Assembly (NCBI RefSeq): GCF_000691865.1
Contig: NZ_JMIO01000021.1
Location: 1 to 52,427, forward strand
Reading direction: 5' to 3'
Length of the DNA: 52,427 nt
From: Methanoculleus sp. MH98A
Lineage (GTDB): Archaea > Halobacteriota > Methanomicrobia > Methanomicrobiales > Methanoculleaceae
Part shown: positions 40,471 to 49,159 of the stretch, piece after piece
Layout: each line of letters begins with the position of its first letter
Numbering within the stretch: position 1 is the stretch's first letter
Translations under genes and position numbers: made by a program
The notes under the pieces: model-generated
Database searches by the model: none
The model's input: only the letters and a program-made list of their open reading frames with translations
What the model was told of the DNA's origin: nothing

Positions 40471-40550
40471 GTGCCGGCCCGGCCCGTTCCCGGAGAACAG
40501 GCAACCCTTTTTCATCCCGGGCGACCTATCGGTGATCAGACAGACACCCC

Positions 40551-41417
40551 ATGCAGTATTATAAAGATATCGTATTCCAGAAACCCCTGCCCGAAGAGAT
40601 CCGGCGCCTCGGGCTGTTCCCGGCGGACCTTCACTTTCATACCCGGCACTCCGACTCCGCCACCCGTGTGCGTGATGCGCTGAAACTCGCGGCACGGCAG
40701 GGAATCGGGCTTGCGATTACCGACCATAACCAGGTCGGCGGCGTCTCCGAGGCACAGCGGCAGGGTATCCGGGTTCCCCTCGTCCCCGGGATCGAGGTCA
40801 GCGCCAACGACGGCCCGCACATCCTGCTCTACTTTTACTCGGCGTCCGACCTGCGGGACTTCTACCGGCGCCACGTCGAGAGAAATCGGAGGAACGGCCC
40901 GTTCACTGCGATACGCCTCGATACCGCCGAGATCCTCGACCGTCGGGAAGGCTACGCCTGTATCGCCGCCGAGGCGCACCCCTGCGGCTACGCCTTCCTG
41001 AACCGGGGAGTCGAGCGGTGCGTCGCCGGTGAGTGCATCGGCGAAGAGGTCTTCTCGCGCCTCGACGCCCTCGAGGTGATCTGCGGCGGGATGGCCCGGA
41101 GCCACAACCTGAAGGCGGCCGGGCTCGCCGTCGCCCACGGTCTCGGGCGGACCGGCGGAACCGACGGCCACCTCCTCTTCGAACTCGGGGGGGTCGTCAC
41201 CTGCGCCGAGGCCGATACCGTCGAAGAGCTCCTGGACGCCATCCGGGCAAAAAAGACCGTCATCATCGGGCGCGAGCGGCCGCTCTTCGAGAAGGCGGTG
41301 ATGGGGACCGCGGTCCTCCCGCACCATCTCCCCTACACCGTCCCCATCCTCCAGGCCCGCTGGGAGCAGGGCCTCCCCCGGATCAGGAAGTTCGTCGAAG
41401 GGCGGCTGAACCGGTGA
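40551..41417 (+). CDS. PHP-domain phosphoesterase-like protein
   Basis: 288 residues. Metal-binding motifs D-L-H-F-H-T-R-H-S-D (residues about 26-35), I-T-D-H-N-Q and G-I-E-V-S-A are the standard PHP set, with E-A-H-P-C-G-Y-A and G-G-T-D-G-H-L-L as later ligands. The family includes DNA polymerase proofreading domains, histidinol phosphatase and nucleoside monophosphate phosphatases. No DNA-polymerase part is present, so it is a free-standing phosphoesterase of unknown substrate. ATG 40551 lies 80 bases after the SpoIIAA-like gene. Confidence 0.85.
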   Translation: MQYYKDIVFQKPLPEEIRRLGLFPADLHFHTRHSDSATRVRDALKLAARQGIGLAITDHNQVGGVSEAQRQGIRVPLVPGIEVSANDGPHILLYFYSASDLRDFYRRHVERNRRNGPFTAIRLDTAEILDRREGYACIAAEAHPCGYAFLNRGVERCVAGECIGEEVFSRLDALEVICGGMARSHNLKAAGLAVAHGLGRTGGTDGHLLFELGGVVTCAEADTVEELLDAIRAKKTVIIGRERPLFEKAVMGTAVLPHHLPYTVPILQARWEQGLPRIRKFVEGRLNR

Positions 41418-41423
41418 AGGGTC

Positions 41424-42857
41424 TCACCCGAGCGGCGAGAAGAGGCGGGAGACCGACTCCTTCACCCGGACGCCGAGAGGGCGCGCCAGGTAGGTCTCCG
41501 GCGTGATCTCGGTGCAGATGGCAAGATCCTCCTCGAACGCCCGCACGAGATCCGCCCCGACGGCCGCGTCGTAGAAGAACGCGTTTGCCTCGAAGTTCAG
41601 CCGGAAACTCCGGACGTCCCAGTTCGCGCTCCCGACCGAACACGCTTTTTTGTCGACGACGATCGTCTTCGCGTGGAGAAACCCCCCGTCGTAGGTGTAG
41701 GCCCGCACCCCGGCATCCAGCAGGTCGCCGATGAACGAGAGGGTCGCCCAGTAGACGAACGGGTGATCGGGCTTGCAGGGGATCATGATCCGGACATCGA
41801 CCCCGGAGAGCGCCGCGAGCCGCAGGGCGTCGGCGACGCTCTCGTCCGGTATGAAGTAAGGCGTCTGGATGCAGATCGATTCCCGGGCGGAGTTGATCAG
41901 TTTGAGGTAGCCCTCCTTTATCGGGTTCCACCGGGTATCCGGGCCGCCGGAGACGATCTGGATGGGCGTCGTGCCGGGAGTGCTCTCCCGGGGAAAGTAG
42001 CAGGTCTCGAGGCCCGGATACTCGCCGGTCACGTAGTGCCAGTCGAGGAAGAACCGGAGCTGGAGCATCCGGACGGCTTCTCCCGTGATCCGGACGGCGG
42101 TATCGCGCCAGCGGCCGAGCGGCCCCTTCCCGAGATAATCGTCACCGATGTTGAACCCGCCGATGAACCCTATCTCCCCGTCGATGACGGCGATCTTTCG
42201 GTGATTGCGGTAGTTTATCCGGTAAACCGAGGGAAAGAAGACGCCGATCTTCCCCCCCGCGTCCGCCAGTTCAAAGAACGCCTTCCGCGACCCGCCCCCG
42301 GCCCGGGAGCCCATCGCATCGAAGAGGAGACGGACCTCGACGCCCGCCCGCGCCTTCTCTGCAAGGGCACGGACGACCGCCCGCCCGAGTTCGTCGTCGT
42401 TGATGACGAAGTATTCCAGGTGGATGCTATGGCGTGCTCCCCGGATCGCGGCAAAGAGCGCGTCGAACTTATCCTCGCCCCGGGTGTAGACGTCGACCCG
42501 GTTCCCCTCGGTCAGGTAGGCCCGGTTGTTCCGGAGGAGGAGGAAGATTGCGTCGCGGAACTCCTCCGCCGCCGGGGTGGTGAACCGGTGATGATTGCCG
42601 GCGAGCGCCCGGTGCTGTTCCTCGAAGGTTTCCTGGAGAAAACAGCGGTCCTCATGCTGTTTGACGACGAACATCCTCTGCCGGGTGTAGTTCTGCCCGA
42701 AGAAGAGGTAGAGAGCGAACCCGACAGGGGGCAGCAGGAAGAGAACGACCAGCCAGGCCGTCGTCGCTGTCGGGTTTCTCCGCTCGAAGAAGACAATCGT
42801 GACGGCAAACACGATGTTGAGCGCCAGGATGAACCCTATCGAGACCAGCAGTTCCAC
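41424..42857 (-). CDS. cls: Cardiolipin synthase, bacterial Cls type
   Basis: About 477 residues. Two N-terminal helices (L-V-S-I-G-F-I-L-A-L-N and T-T-A-W-L-V-V-L-F-L-L-P-P) are followed by two phospholipase-D HKD motifs, H-R-K-I-A-V-I-D-G-E-I-G-F and H-A-K-T-I-V-V-D-K-K-A-C-S-V-G-S-A-N. It joins two phospholipids, and in archaea makes glycerol-linked archaetidyl dimers. GTG 42857 was chosen because CAGGGGG is eight bases upstream; an ATG at 42917 falls inside the TATA box (TATGTATATA). It converges with the PHP gene, with six bases between the stops. Confidence 0.88.
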   Translation of the reverse strand: MELLVSIGFILALNIVFAVTIVFFERRNPTATTAWLVVLFLLPPVGFALYLFFGQNYTRQRMFVVKQHEDRCFLQETFEEQHRALAGNHHRFTTPAAEEFRDAIFLLLRNNRAYLTEGNRVDVYTRGEDKFDALFAAIRGARHSIHLEYFVINDDELGRAVVRALAEKARAGVEVRLLFDAMGSRAGGGSRKAFFELADAGGKIGVFFPSVYRINYRNHRKIAVIDGEIGFIGGFNIGDDYLGKGPLGRWRDTAVRITGEAVRMLQLRFFLDWHYVTGEYPGLETCYFPRESTPGTTPIQIVSGGPDTRWNPIKEGYLKLINSARESICIQTPYFIPDESVADALRLAALSGVDVRIMIPCKPDHPFVYWATLSFIGDLLDAGVRAYTYDGGFLHAKTIVVDKKACSVGSANWDVRSFRLNFEANAFFYDAAVGADLVRAFEEDLAICTEITPETYLARPLGVRVKESVSRLFSPLG

Positions 42858-42982
42858 TCGAGAGACCCCCTGTCGGAACAGGACGTTCCCGTCTATCTCC
42901 CCGCAGGGTATATACATACCCGGCGGGATATCACCGGCGGTCAGCCATACCTTTTTTTCTTCAGAGGGCTATAGGGGCACCC

Positions 42983-43378
42983 ATGCTTGACCGGATGAAG
43001 GAAAGTTCGGGAAGTGTTCTCGGGTTCCGGTTCGACGGAAAGTTGAGCGAGAGTGATTACGCCACCGTCCTGATCCCGGAACTGGAACGCGCGATGCAAG
43101 AAAATCGGAACGTCCGGATCCTCTTAAAGATCGAGGGGTTCCGCAGCTGGAGGCCGGGGGAGGGCTGGGAAGCCTTCAAGCAGTGGCCCGGGATGGAGAG
43201 GGTCGACCGGATTGCCGTCGTCGGCGGAGAGCGGTGGCGGGAATGGATGAACCACCTGCCGGGGCTCTTTGTCGGTTTTAACGGGGTCGACGTGCGCTAC
43301 TTCCCGGAGACCCGCCTCCGGGACGCCTGGGGCTGGCTTCGCGAAGGGCTCGTAGTCACGGCGCCGCGGGCGGCGTGA
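42983..43378 (+). CDS. SpoIIAA-like STAS-related protein (paralogue)
   Basis: 131 residues, clearly similar to 40078-40470: G-F-R-F-D-G-K-L-S, Q-W-P-G-M-E-R-V-D-R-I-A-V-V-G-G-E-R-W and W-M-N-H-L-P-G-L-F-V-G-F. It ends with Ala-rich residues. It is divergent from cls, whose promoter is 42905-42960, so the two could be co-regulated. Function is unknown. Confidence 0.8.
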   Translation: MLDRMKESSGSVLGFRFDGKLSESDYATVLIPELERAMQENRNVRILLKIEGFRSWRPGEGWEAFKQWPGMERVDRIAVVGGERWREWMNHLPGLFVGFNGVDVRYFPETRLRDAWGWLREGLVVTAPRAA

Positions 43379-43414
43379 AACGCCTATATACCGCGGGCTC
43401 CAACACAATCGTGT

Positions 43415-44440
43415 ATGCATTGTCCGATCTGCGGGCACGACTGCGTCACTGACGCCCGCACACTCTTCGCGGAACTTCCGGGCCGTTTCGCCCCGTGCCC
43501 CGACTGCATGGGACTCGTCTACGACAAGAGGAGCCCGCCCCCCGACCTCTCTCCCGCCGAACCCTGCCCCTCCTGCGCCAGGCGGTTCATCGACGAGGTT
43601 TTCGCCCATATCTACCGGGTGATGGCCGCCGAAGGGGATCTTGCCGGGACCGAACCCCTCGCCGCGGCCGGAACCCCGCTCGTTCATCCCGGGTTCGCCA
43701 TGCGCTCCGCCCCCTACCTCCCACCCGATTCGCTCGTCCTCCTCTCCCGGTCGGCCGGGAAGCATGCCGCCGCCCGTCTGGTCGCCGAGGTTCCGGAGGT
43801 CCGGGGCGTCGTCAGGACGGGTGCCGGAGCACCGGGGATCAGCGATACCGATGCCGAACCTGCCGGGCACACCCTGCTTGCCGGATGCGACGTCCGGGCC
43901 GACGTCTTCCCGACCCGCGCGGGACCCGTCGCCGTCTACAAGCAGCAGTCTGCCCTGCACGTCGAGTTCCCCCGGGACCGGGACGAAAAGATCTTCTCGC
44001 TCGAGCGCGAGATTGACCGGCACCGCCCCCGGACGTTCGTCGACGCCTGCTCCGGCGCCGGCACCCTCGGCCTCGCCGCCGCCCGGGCGGGAGTACCCCA
44101 TGTGATTGCGAACGACGCCTGGTACGCGGCTGCCTACTGGACCGCCTGCAACTTCCGGGTGAACCGGGAGTTCCTCGGTATCGGGGAGGTGGCGATGCAC
44201 CGGTCATACGACGACCTCCGCCGCCGGCCGGTCGCGCGGGACCCCATCAGGGTCGCCACCGCCGCCGGGGCGCAGGAGATCGAGGTCTACCATGGGGATC
44301 TGCAACTGCTTTCGACCGTCCTCCCGCCCCAAATCGACCTTACCGCCCTCGACCCCTTCGAGAAAGCGGACGCCGGGAAGGTCGAAGAGATCACCGGGGT
44401 CTGGCGGGCTCAGGTGGGCGGAGCTATTTTTATCCCATAG
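43415..44440 (+). CDS. Zinc-ribbon and SAM-methyltransferase-like protein
   Basis: About 341 residues. The N-terminus has two or three CxxC pairs (C-P-I-C-G-H-D-C, C-P-D-C, C-P-S-C-A-R-R) and a linker; residues about 155-310 resemble a class I methyltransferase: F-V-D-A-C-S-G-A-G-T-L-G-L-A-A-A-R-A-G is motif I, and V-I-A-N-D-A-W-Y-A-A-A-Y-W contains the acidic loop. The substrate is unknown and the D-P-F-E motif replaces the usual catalytic motif IV. It is probably limited to methanogens. It ends 12 bases before the SRP RNA. Confidence 0.7.
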   Translation: MHCPICGHDCVTDARTLFAELPGRFAPCPDCMGLVYDKRSPPPDLSPAEPCPSCARRFIDEVFAHIYRVMAAEGDLAGTEPLAAAGTPLVHPGFAMRSAPYLPPDSLVLLSRSAGKHAAARLVAEVPEVRGVVRTGAGAPGISDTDAEPAGHTLLAGCDVRADVFPTRAGPVAVYKQQSALHVEFPRDRDEKIFSLEREIDRHRPRTFVDACSGAGTLGLAAARAGVPHVIANDAWYAAAYWTACNFRVNREFLGIGEVAMHRSYDDLRRRPVARDPIRVATAAGAQEIEVYHGDLQLLSTVLPPQIDLTALDPFEKADAGKVEEITGVWRAQVGGAIFIP

Positions 44441-44452
44441 ACTCCAGTATAT

Positions 44453-44762
44453 ACGGGGACTAGCCCGGGTGGCTCGGCGTCACCTGTTACCCGAAACCGT
44501 CGTCGGCGGGGGGCGAAGTCTGAGGAAGGCCGCAGCGGCCTGCAGGATCCTCTGCGTCCCGACTGAGAAGCCTCGTCCCATGAGGTCGGCGGAAAGGGAT
44601 CAATGCCCCGGAGGGGGCGGCGACCTTTTGCCGCGGGTACCGGTTCAGGCCCGGAAGGGAGCAGACTTACCGTGGACGTTCGGCGCCCATGGGGTTGCGG
44701 GGTGGAGGAGGGATGCTGCGGTGAATGCTTGTGCGCACGGTCGACCAAGGACGTGTCCCCAA
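44453..44762 (+). ncRNA. ffs: Archaeal signal recognition particle RNA (7S RNA)
   Basis: The 5' CGGGGAC pairs with GTCCCC near 44755-44760 to close the long helix. The conserved helix 8 core (GGTTCAGGCCCGGAAGGGAG, then CAGACTTACC) is at about 44641-44672 and is diagnostic for SRP RNA. A TATA box (CTATTTTTATC, 44424-44434) lies about 24 bases before the 5' end. The RNA binds SRP19 and SRP54 for cotranslational membrane targeting. Ends are approximate to about 5 bases. The mdh ATG lies only some 12 bases beyond. Confidence 0.92.
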
Positions 44763-44773
44763 CGGCGATTTCC

Positions 44774-45727
44774 ATGGCAAAAGTAACGATTCTCGGGGCT
44801 ACAGGGAACGTCGGCGTATTTGCGGCCCACACCATATCCGAGATCCCGTACGTCAGCGATATGCTGCTCGTCGGGAGGCCCGGACGCGAAGATTTTCTCG
44901 CGGGCTGCTGCCGTGACTTATCCGACTCGTTCGCTGCACGAGGCACTGACGTCCGCCTCTCGTACGGTACGAGCGTTCTCGACGCAAAAGACTCGGATGT
45001 CATCATCTGCACGGCAGGCGTACCCCGCCGGCCCGGCCAGGACAGGAACGACCTGGCCTTTGAGAACGCAAAGATCATTGCCGAGACCGCCGAGACGATC
45101 GGCCGGTCATCGCCCGACGCCATTCTCTTTCTCGTGACAAATCCCGTCGACGTCATGACAGCCGTCGCCCTGAAATACTCGGGGCTTCAGCCGAGACAGA
45201 TCTTCGGCCTCGGAACGCATCTCGATTCGATGCGCTTGAAATCCCTTATCGCGCACTACTTCCGGGTCCACGTCAGCGAGGTGCATACCCGTATCATCGG
45301 CGAGCACGGCGACAGCATGGTTCCGCTCTGGTCGGCGACGACGATCGGCGGCATCCGGATAAGCAACCTGCCCACCTTCTCGGGACTGCCCGTGCAGGAG
45401 ATGATCGAGGCCGTCAGAACGAGCGGCGAGGCGATCATCAGGGATAAGGGGTCTACCGTCCACGGGCCGGGAGAAGCGATTGCAACCCTGGTAAAGACGA
45501 TCCTCGGGGACGAGAACCGTATCCTCACCGTCTCAAGCTACATCAAAAGTGAGATCCACGGGATCGGCGACGTCTGCATCGGCGTACCCGCCCGCATCAA
45601 CCGGGACGGCGTCTTTCCGGTTCCGCTCAGCCTCGAAGAGAACGAAGTCGTCGGGTTCCGCGAGTCGGTCAAGAAGATCCGCAAGGTCACTGCCGACGTG
45701 ATGGAACGGCTCGAAGAAGTTCGTTAG
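44774..45727 (+). CDS. mdh: Malate dehydrogenase (LDH/MDH family)
   Basis: 317 residues. The N-terminal V-T-I-L-G-A-T-G-N-V-G is the nucleotide loop; R-R-P-G-Q-D-R-N-D-L is the substrate-side loop, V-T-N-P-V-D-V-M-T is family-typical, and I-I-G-E-H-G-D-S-M-V-P-L-W carries the catalytic His. The Arg in P-R-R-P-G-Q-D-R-N-D favours malate over lactate. It oxidises malate to oxaloacetate with NAD(P). ATG 44774 is 12 bases after the SRP RNA end, so it may be transcribed as a readthrough or need its own promoter inside the RNA gene. Confidence 0.9.
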   Translation: MAKVTILGATGNVGVFAAHTISEIPYVSDMLLVGRPGREDFLAGCCRDLSDSFAARGTDVRLSYGTSVLDAKDSDVIICTAGVPRRPGQDRNDLAFENAKIIAETAETIGRSSPDAILFLVTNPVDVMTAVALKYSGLQPRQIFGLGTHLDSMRLKSLIAHYFRVHVSEVHTRIIGEHGDSMVPLWSATTIGGIRISNLPTFSGLPVQEMIEAVRTSGEAIIRDKGSTVHGPGEAIATLVKTILGDENRILTVSSYIKSEIHGIGDVCIGVPARINRDGVFPVPLSLEENEVVGFRESVKKIRKVTADVMERLEEVR

Positions 45728-45751
45728 AAAAGTGGGTATCGAAAGTCCCAC

Positions 45752-46006
45752 TTACACAAGAGTGGATTCAACGATCTCGGCGCTTGCGACGCCTTCTATC
45801 TTCTGGAGCGCCGCTTCGACCTCATCGGGAGCCCCGGCTTTGTCGGGGACGACTACGGCGGCTTTCAATGCCACGAGACCGAAGCCGATCGGCTCTTCCC
45901 GGATATCGTCGACCGGGACGGCCGCCTTGACCGCCGCTTTGAGCGCTTCACGGTCGACTTCCGGGGATTCCGGCATTATCTTCACGATTATGGCTACGTT
46001 TCCCAT
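45752..46006 (-). CDS. ef1B: Translation elongation factor aEF-1 beta
   Basis: 84 residues beginning M-G-N-V-A-I-I-V-K-I-M-P-E-S-P-E-V-D, with G-F-G-L-V-A-L-K-A-A-V-V-V-P-D. This is the small archaeal nucleotide-exchange factor for aEF1A. The start lies two bases after the TAA of the zinc-finger gene; ATG 46006 is clear. The order with the zinc-finger and MfnE genes forms an operon. Confidence 0.93.
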   Translation of the reverse strand: MGNVAIIVKIMPESPEVDREALKAAVKAAVPVDDIREEPIGFGLVALKAAVVVPDKAGAPDEVEAALQKIEGVASAEIVESTLV

Positions 46007-46008
46007 GG

Positions 46009-46173
46009 TTATGGCCCCTGGAACCCGCACTTCGGGCATGTATACCCTATGCTCTGTTCCCTGCACCGGTAGCATCGGCTGATCTCGTGCGCGCACACCG
46101 GGCACGGGAACCAGGTGGAACCGCCCTCGGCCAGTGTGGCGTTGCAGGAGGTACATCGGTCTCTCGTTGTCAT
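46009..46173 (-). CDS. Small zinc-finger protein (HVO_2753-like)
   Basis: About 54 residues with four CxxC pairs: C-T-S-C-N-A-T, C-P-V-C-A-H-E, C-Y-R-C-R-E and C-P-K-C-G-F-Q-G-P. Such double zinc ribbons are conserved next to aEF-1 beta in euryarchaea and likely bind nucleic acid or ribosome. ATG 46173 is preferred over the earlier in-frame ATG 46218, which lies nearly at the MfnE stop. Confidence 0.88.
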   Translation of the reverse strand: MTTRDRCTSCNATLAEGGSTWFPCPVCAHEISRCYRCREQSIGYTCPKCGFQGP

Positions 46174-46218
46174 CGTTGCTTCCTCGAATGTTAACTTATC
46201 ATATCGCCGCCGCAGCAA

Positions 46219-46821
46219 TTAAAATCTCGGATCGACGAGAGTCCCGACGACCGGCTCGTCACGGAGCGCACCGCGGACGCGATCGCCGTGCCTGCCGTTG
46301 ACCACCCGGGCCCGGAGGTCGTGATCGAAGACAAACCGGATGAACGCGGGATCGACATCGTCGGAGACGAGCGAGGGATCCTCGACGCGTGCGAGGAGCC
46401 TCCGGCGGTGGTGGATGCCGTCGACCGATTTCAGGAGAAGCAGGTCGGCCGAGAGTTCGCGGGCGACCCAGGCGGCGATGGTGTCGGAGGTGACGTTCCA
46501 GGTGTGGGGGAGGGGATCGATCTCGCGGAGAGCGCAGTAGGGGAGGAGGACCGTCGCCTCCGCGGGAGGCGCGAGGGCGGAGGTTGCCGGGATGCCGTGC
46601 GAGGCGATGTACCACGCAAACTGCTCCATGCCGGCGATCGCCATCCAGTGGGCGGCGTCCTCGGAGACGTCGAGCCGTCGGACGAGGTCGGCGAACTTCC
46701 CGCCGCCGGGCACGATCAGCACCGGGCGTCCGGCCTCCCTGAAGATGTCGAGCAGGGGGACGACCCGGTTGAAGAGGCTTCCGCCCACCTTGACGACCAG
46801 CGGGGATGCGGGCAAAGTCAT
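46219..46821 (-). CDS. mfnE: Amino-acid-kinase family enzyme, MfnE-like
   Basis: 200 residues. The amino acid kinase core is present: V-V-K-V-G-G-S-L-F, P-V-L-I-V-P-G-G-G-K-F and T-W-N-V-T-S-D-T-I-A-A-W, then L-L-L-L-K-S-V-D-G. It is the short type of MfnE, which phosphorylates aminomethyl-furan-methyl phosphate in methanofuran synthesis. An equally short homologue in other archaea is a uridylate-like kinase, so the assignment rests on length and group. It leads the operon with the zinc-finger and aEF-1 beta genes. Confidence 0.8.
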   Translation of the reverse strand: MTLPASPLVVKVGGSLFNRVVPLLDIFREAGRPVLIVPGGGKFADLVRRLDVSEDAAHWMAIAGMEQFAWYIASHGIPATSALAPPAEATVLLPYCALREIDPLPHTWNVTSDTIAAWVARELSADLLLLKSVDGIHHRRRLLARVEDPSLVSDDVDPAFIRFVFDHDLRARVVNGRHGDRVRGALRDEPVVGTLVDPRF

Positions 46822-46861
46822 ATCGCTCTGCTATTAAACCGGAGAAGACATAACCCTGCGT

Positions 46862-48536
46862 ATGCGCCGGATCGCCGCCGCCGTCCTGCTCCTCTGCCTC
46901 CTTGCCGGCACGGCCGGGGGTATCCAGATCGTCGAGTTCTGCCCGGACCCCTACCTCTCCGGCGACCCCGACGAGTACCTGGTGCTCGAGGAACGGGGAT
47001 CCTCGACGGCTACGTCCTCTCGGACGGTGAGGGCGGCTACCGGTTCCCGCCCGGAACGCGGATCGGCGGACGGCTGACGGTCGCGAGGAGCGGGCCCGCG
47101 TTCGAGCAATCGCACGGCCACCTCCCCGACTTCGAGATCGAGGCGCGGACGCCGGCCGTGCCGGACGTGATCCCGAACGGGAACCTCCTGATGGCAAACC
47201 GGGCGGACGAACTCCTCCTCTACCGGGGAACCACCCTCGTCCAGCAGATCGCCTGGCCCGGCGACGTCCGTCCCCGGGAAGGCAGATTCACTACTTCGAG
47301 GACGGCGTCTGGGACCCGCGCCCGCTCTCTATCGGTCAGTCCCGCCTCAAGCCCCAAACGTTCGAGGGCGTCGCGGTGACCGCGTTCGTCGCCCCGGACT
47401 GCTCCTACGAGGTCTTCGCGGCGGCCGTCACGGAGGCGGAGTGCGAGATCCTGGTGAATGTCTACGAGTTCACCGACGAAAAGATGGCAAACGACCTCAT
47501 CTGCGCCCTTGATAGAGGCGTAGCCGTGACCGTCCTCCTCGAGGGCGGTCCGGTGGGCGGCGTCTCGCCGGAGGGGCGCGCCGTCGCGGGCGCCCTCAAC
47601 CGGAGCGGCATCCCGGTTCTCTCGATGACGACGACCGATGCCGCCCACGCAAAATACCGCTACGACCACGCCAAGTATCTCGTCATCGACGGAAGCACCG
47701 TCCTCGTCGGGAGCGAGAACTTCAAGCCCGGCGGCTACCCGGCGGCGGGGCTGCAGGGCAACCGCGGGTGGGGGGTCCTCCTGAAAGACCCCGAACTCAC
47801 GGCCTACTTCCGCGAGGTCTTCCTCTTCGATGCGGCGGGCGGCGACATCGTCCCGCTCGAGGGCACGGCGGCCGAACTCTACACGCCCTGGGCACCCGAC
47901 TATGAGATCGAGTTCGCTCCCTGCCGCGCGGAGGGGGCGCGGGTGACGCCGGTCGTATCCCCGGATACGAGCGTCCTCATCCTCGAACTGATCGAGGGGG
48001 CAGAGGAGAGCATCGCGATCGAGCAGGCCTACATCACGAACGAGACCGCCTGTGACTTCAACCCCTATCTCGCGGCCGCGATCGACGCCTCCCGGCGGGG
48101 CGTTGCGGTGCGGGTGCTCCTCGACGCCGCCTGGTTCAACACGGAGGGCGACGCCGACAACGACGAGATGGTCGAACTCATCAACCGGCTTGCCGCGGCC
48201 GAAGGGCTGCCGCTCGAGGCCCGGCTCGCCGACCTCGAAGCGAACAACCTGGCGAAGATCCACAACAAGGGCGTCATCGTCGACGGCCGGGCGGTGCTCG
48301 TCAGCAGCATCAACTGGAACGCCAACTCACCGGCGTTCAACCGCGAAGCGGGCGTGATCGTCGAGCATCCGGAGATCGCCGCGTATTACCTGGCTGTCTT
48401 CAATGACGACTGGGACGCTTCGAACAGGAGTAAAGCGAGCGGCGCTCCGGGAACCGACCGGCTCAAAATAGCGGCGGCGGCATGTATACTCGCCGCGCTG
48501 ACGGGGCTCTACCTCTACCGGCGGAAGCGCACCTGA
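46862..48536 (+). pseudogene. Exported phospholipase-D-like protein with two frameshifts
   Basis: About 559 residues when repaired. Signal peptide about 1-19; then a lamin-tail-like beta domain (I-V-E-F-C-P-D-P-Y-L-S-G-D-P-D-E-Y-L); then two HKD motifs, H-A-K-Y-L-V-I-D-G and H-N-K-G-V-I-V-D-G, the second followed by S-S-I-N-W-N; and a C-terminal helix with Y-R-R-K-R-T. The breaks lie near 46991 (G restored: GAG-GGA) and near 47283 (C restored: GGC-CAG). The last 387 residues are intact in one frame (47376-48536). It probably hydrolyses phosphodiester bonds, in lipids or DNA, outside the cell. Confidence 0.82.
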
Positions 48537-48540
48537 TACC

Positions 48541-48858
48541 TCACCGTTCGTTGGAAAGATCGGCGGAGCGGCAGACGTCGCAGATGGTTATCGTCCCTTC
48601 GCCCGAGGCGACGGCAGAAACCCATCTCTCAATGACCGATTCCAGGTTTTCGGGAAGGTCTTCCCGGTTAAATCCGCGCTTCCGGCTCATGTACTGGGAT
48701 ATCGCTGCCCTGCTGATTCCGAGGCGCTTTGAGGCCTCACTCTGGCTGATCCCGCGCTCGTTCACCAGGCGGTAGACCATCTCGGCGCGCATCTGAGGGA
48801 GCAGCCTTCGCGCGAGGGTGTCGCACCGCATAATGTCGCAGGAGAAAGGCTCGGTCAT
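48541..48858 (-). CDS. Helix-turn-helix transcriptional regulator
   Basis: 105 residues. The HTH is G-I-S-Q-S-E-A-S-K-R-L-G-I-S-R-A-A-I-S-Q-Y (about residues 36-56), of XRE-like type, with an N-terminal C-D-T-L-A and a C-terminal C-D-V-C-R that may bind metal. This layout is the COG2522-type archaeal regulator. It overlaps the preceding gene by four bases. Confidence 0.85.
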   Translation of the reverse strand: MTEPFSCDIMRCDTLARRLLPQMRAEMVYRLVNERGISQSEASKRLGISRAAISQYMSRKRGFNREDLPENLESVIERWVSAVASGEGTITICDVCRSADLSNER

Positions 48859-49088
48859 TGCGCAGACACCATCTGGGAGTCTTTGTACTCGTAGAGGATC
48901 TGCCGGGCATCCCTGAAGTTAAACTTCTCCACGATCATGTCGTTATCCTTGAGTCGCTTTAACGCATAGCGGACGGTGCGAGGGGCAAGACTGCTGAGGC
49001 GGACGAGCTCCTTGTGGGTCAGGGCACCCCCGTCCTCGAGCAGGAGGAGGATCTTTCTCGAGGAGGGGGGAAGGTTCACATCATCCAT
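48855..49088 (-). CDS. Winged-helix regulator (MarR/ArsR-like)
   Basis: 77 residues with one wHTH: L-T-H-K-E-L-V-R-L-S-S-L-A-P-R-T-V-R-Y-A-L-K-R-L, followed by the wing I-V-E-K-F-N-F. No effector domain. First gene of a two-regulator operon with 48541-48858. The ATG follows an inverted repeat by seven bases. Confidence 0.85.
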   Translation of the reverse strand: MDDVNLPPSSRKILLLLEDGGALTHKELVRLSSLAPRTVRYALKRLKDNDMIVEKFNFRDARQILYEYKDSQMVSAQ

Positions 49089-49095
49089 ACAGGGT

Positions 49096-49110
49096 AGTTA
49101 ACACTGTTAA
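49096..49110. promoter_or_regulatory. Inverted repeat, candidate operator of the HTH operon
   Basis: GTTAACACTGTTAAC is a 7+1+7 inverted repeat (complete match of arms). It is seven bases from the ATG at 49088, between that ATG and a TATA-like TTGATATG on the - strand at about 49112-49119. This placement suits a repressor acting on its own promoter. Confidence 0.55.
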
Positions 49111-49159
49111 CATATCAAACTGACGGAAGTTATTAGCCCGGGAGTCGATAGGATTTACC

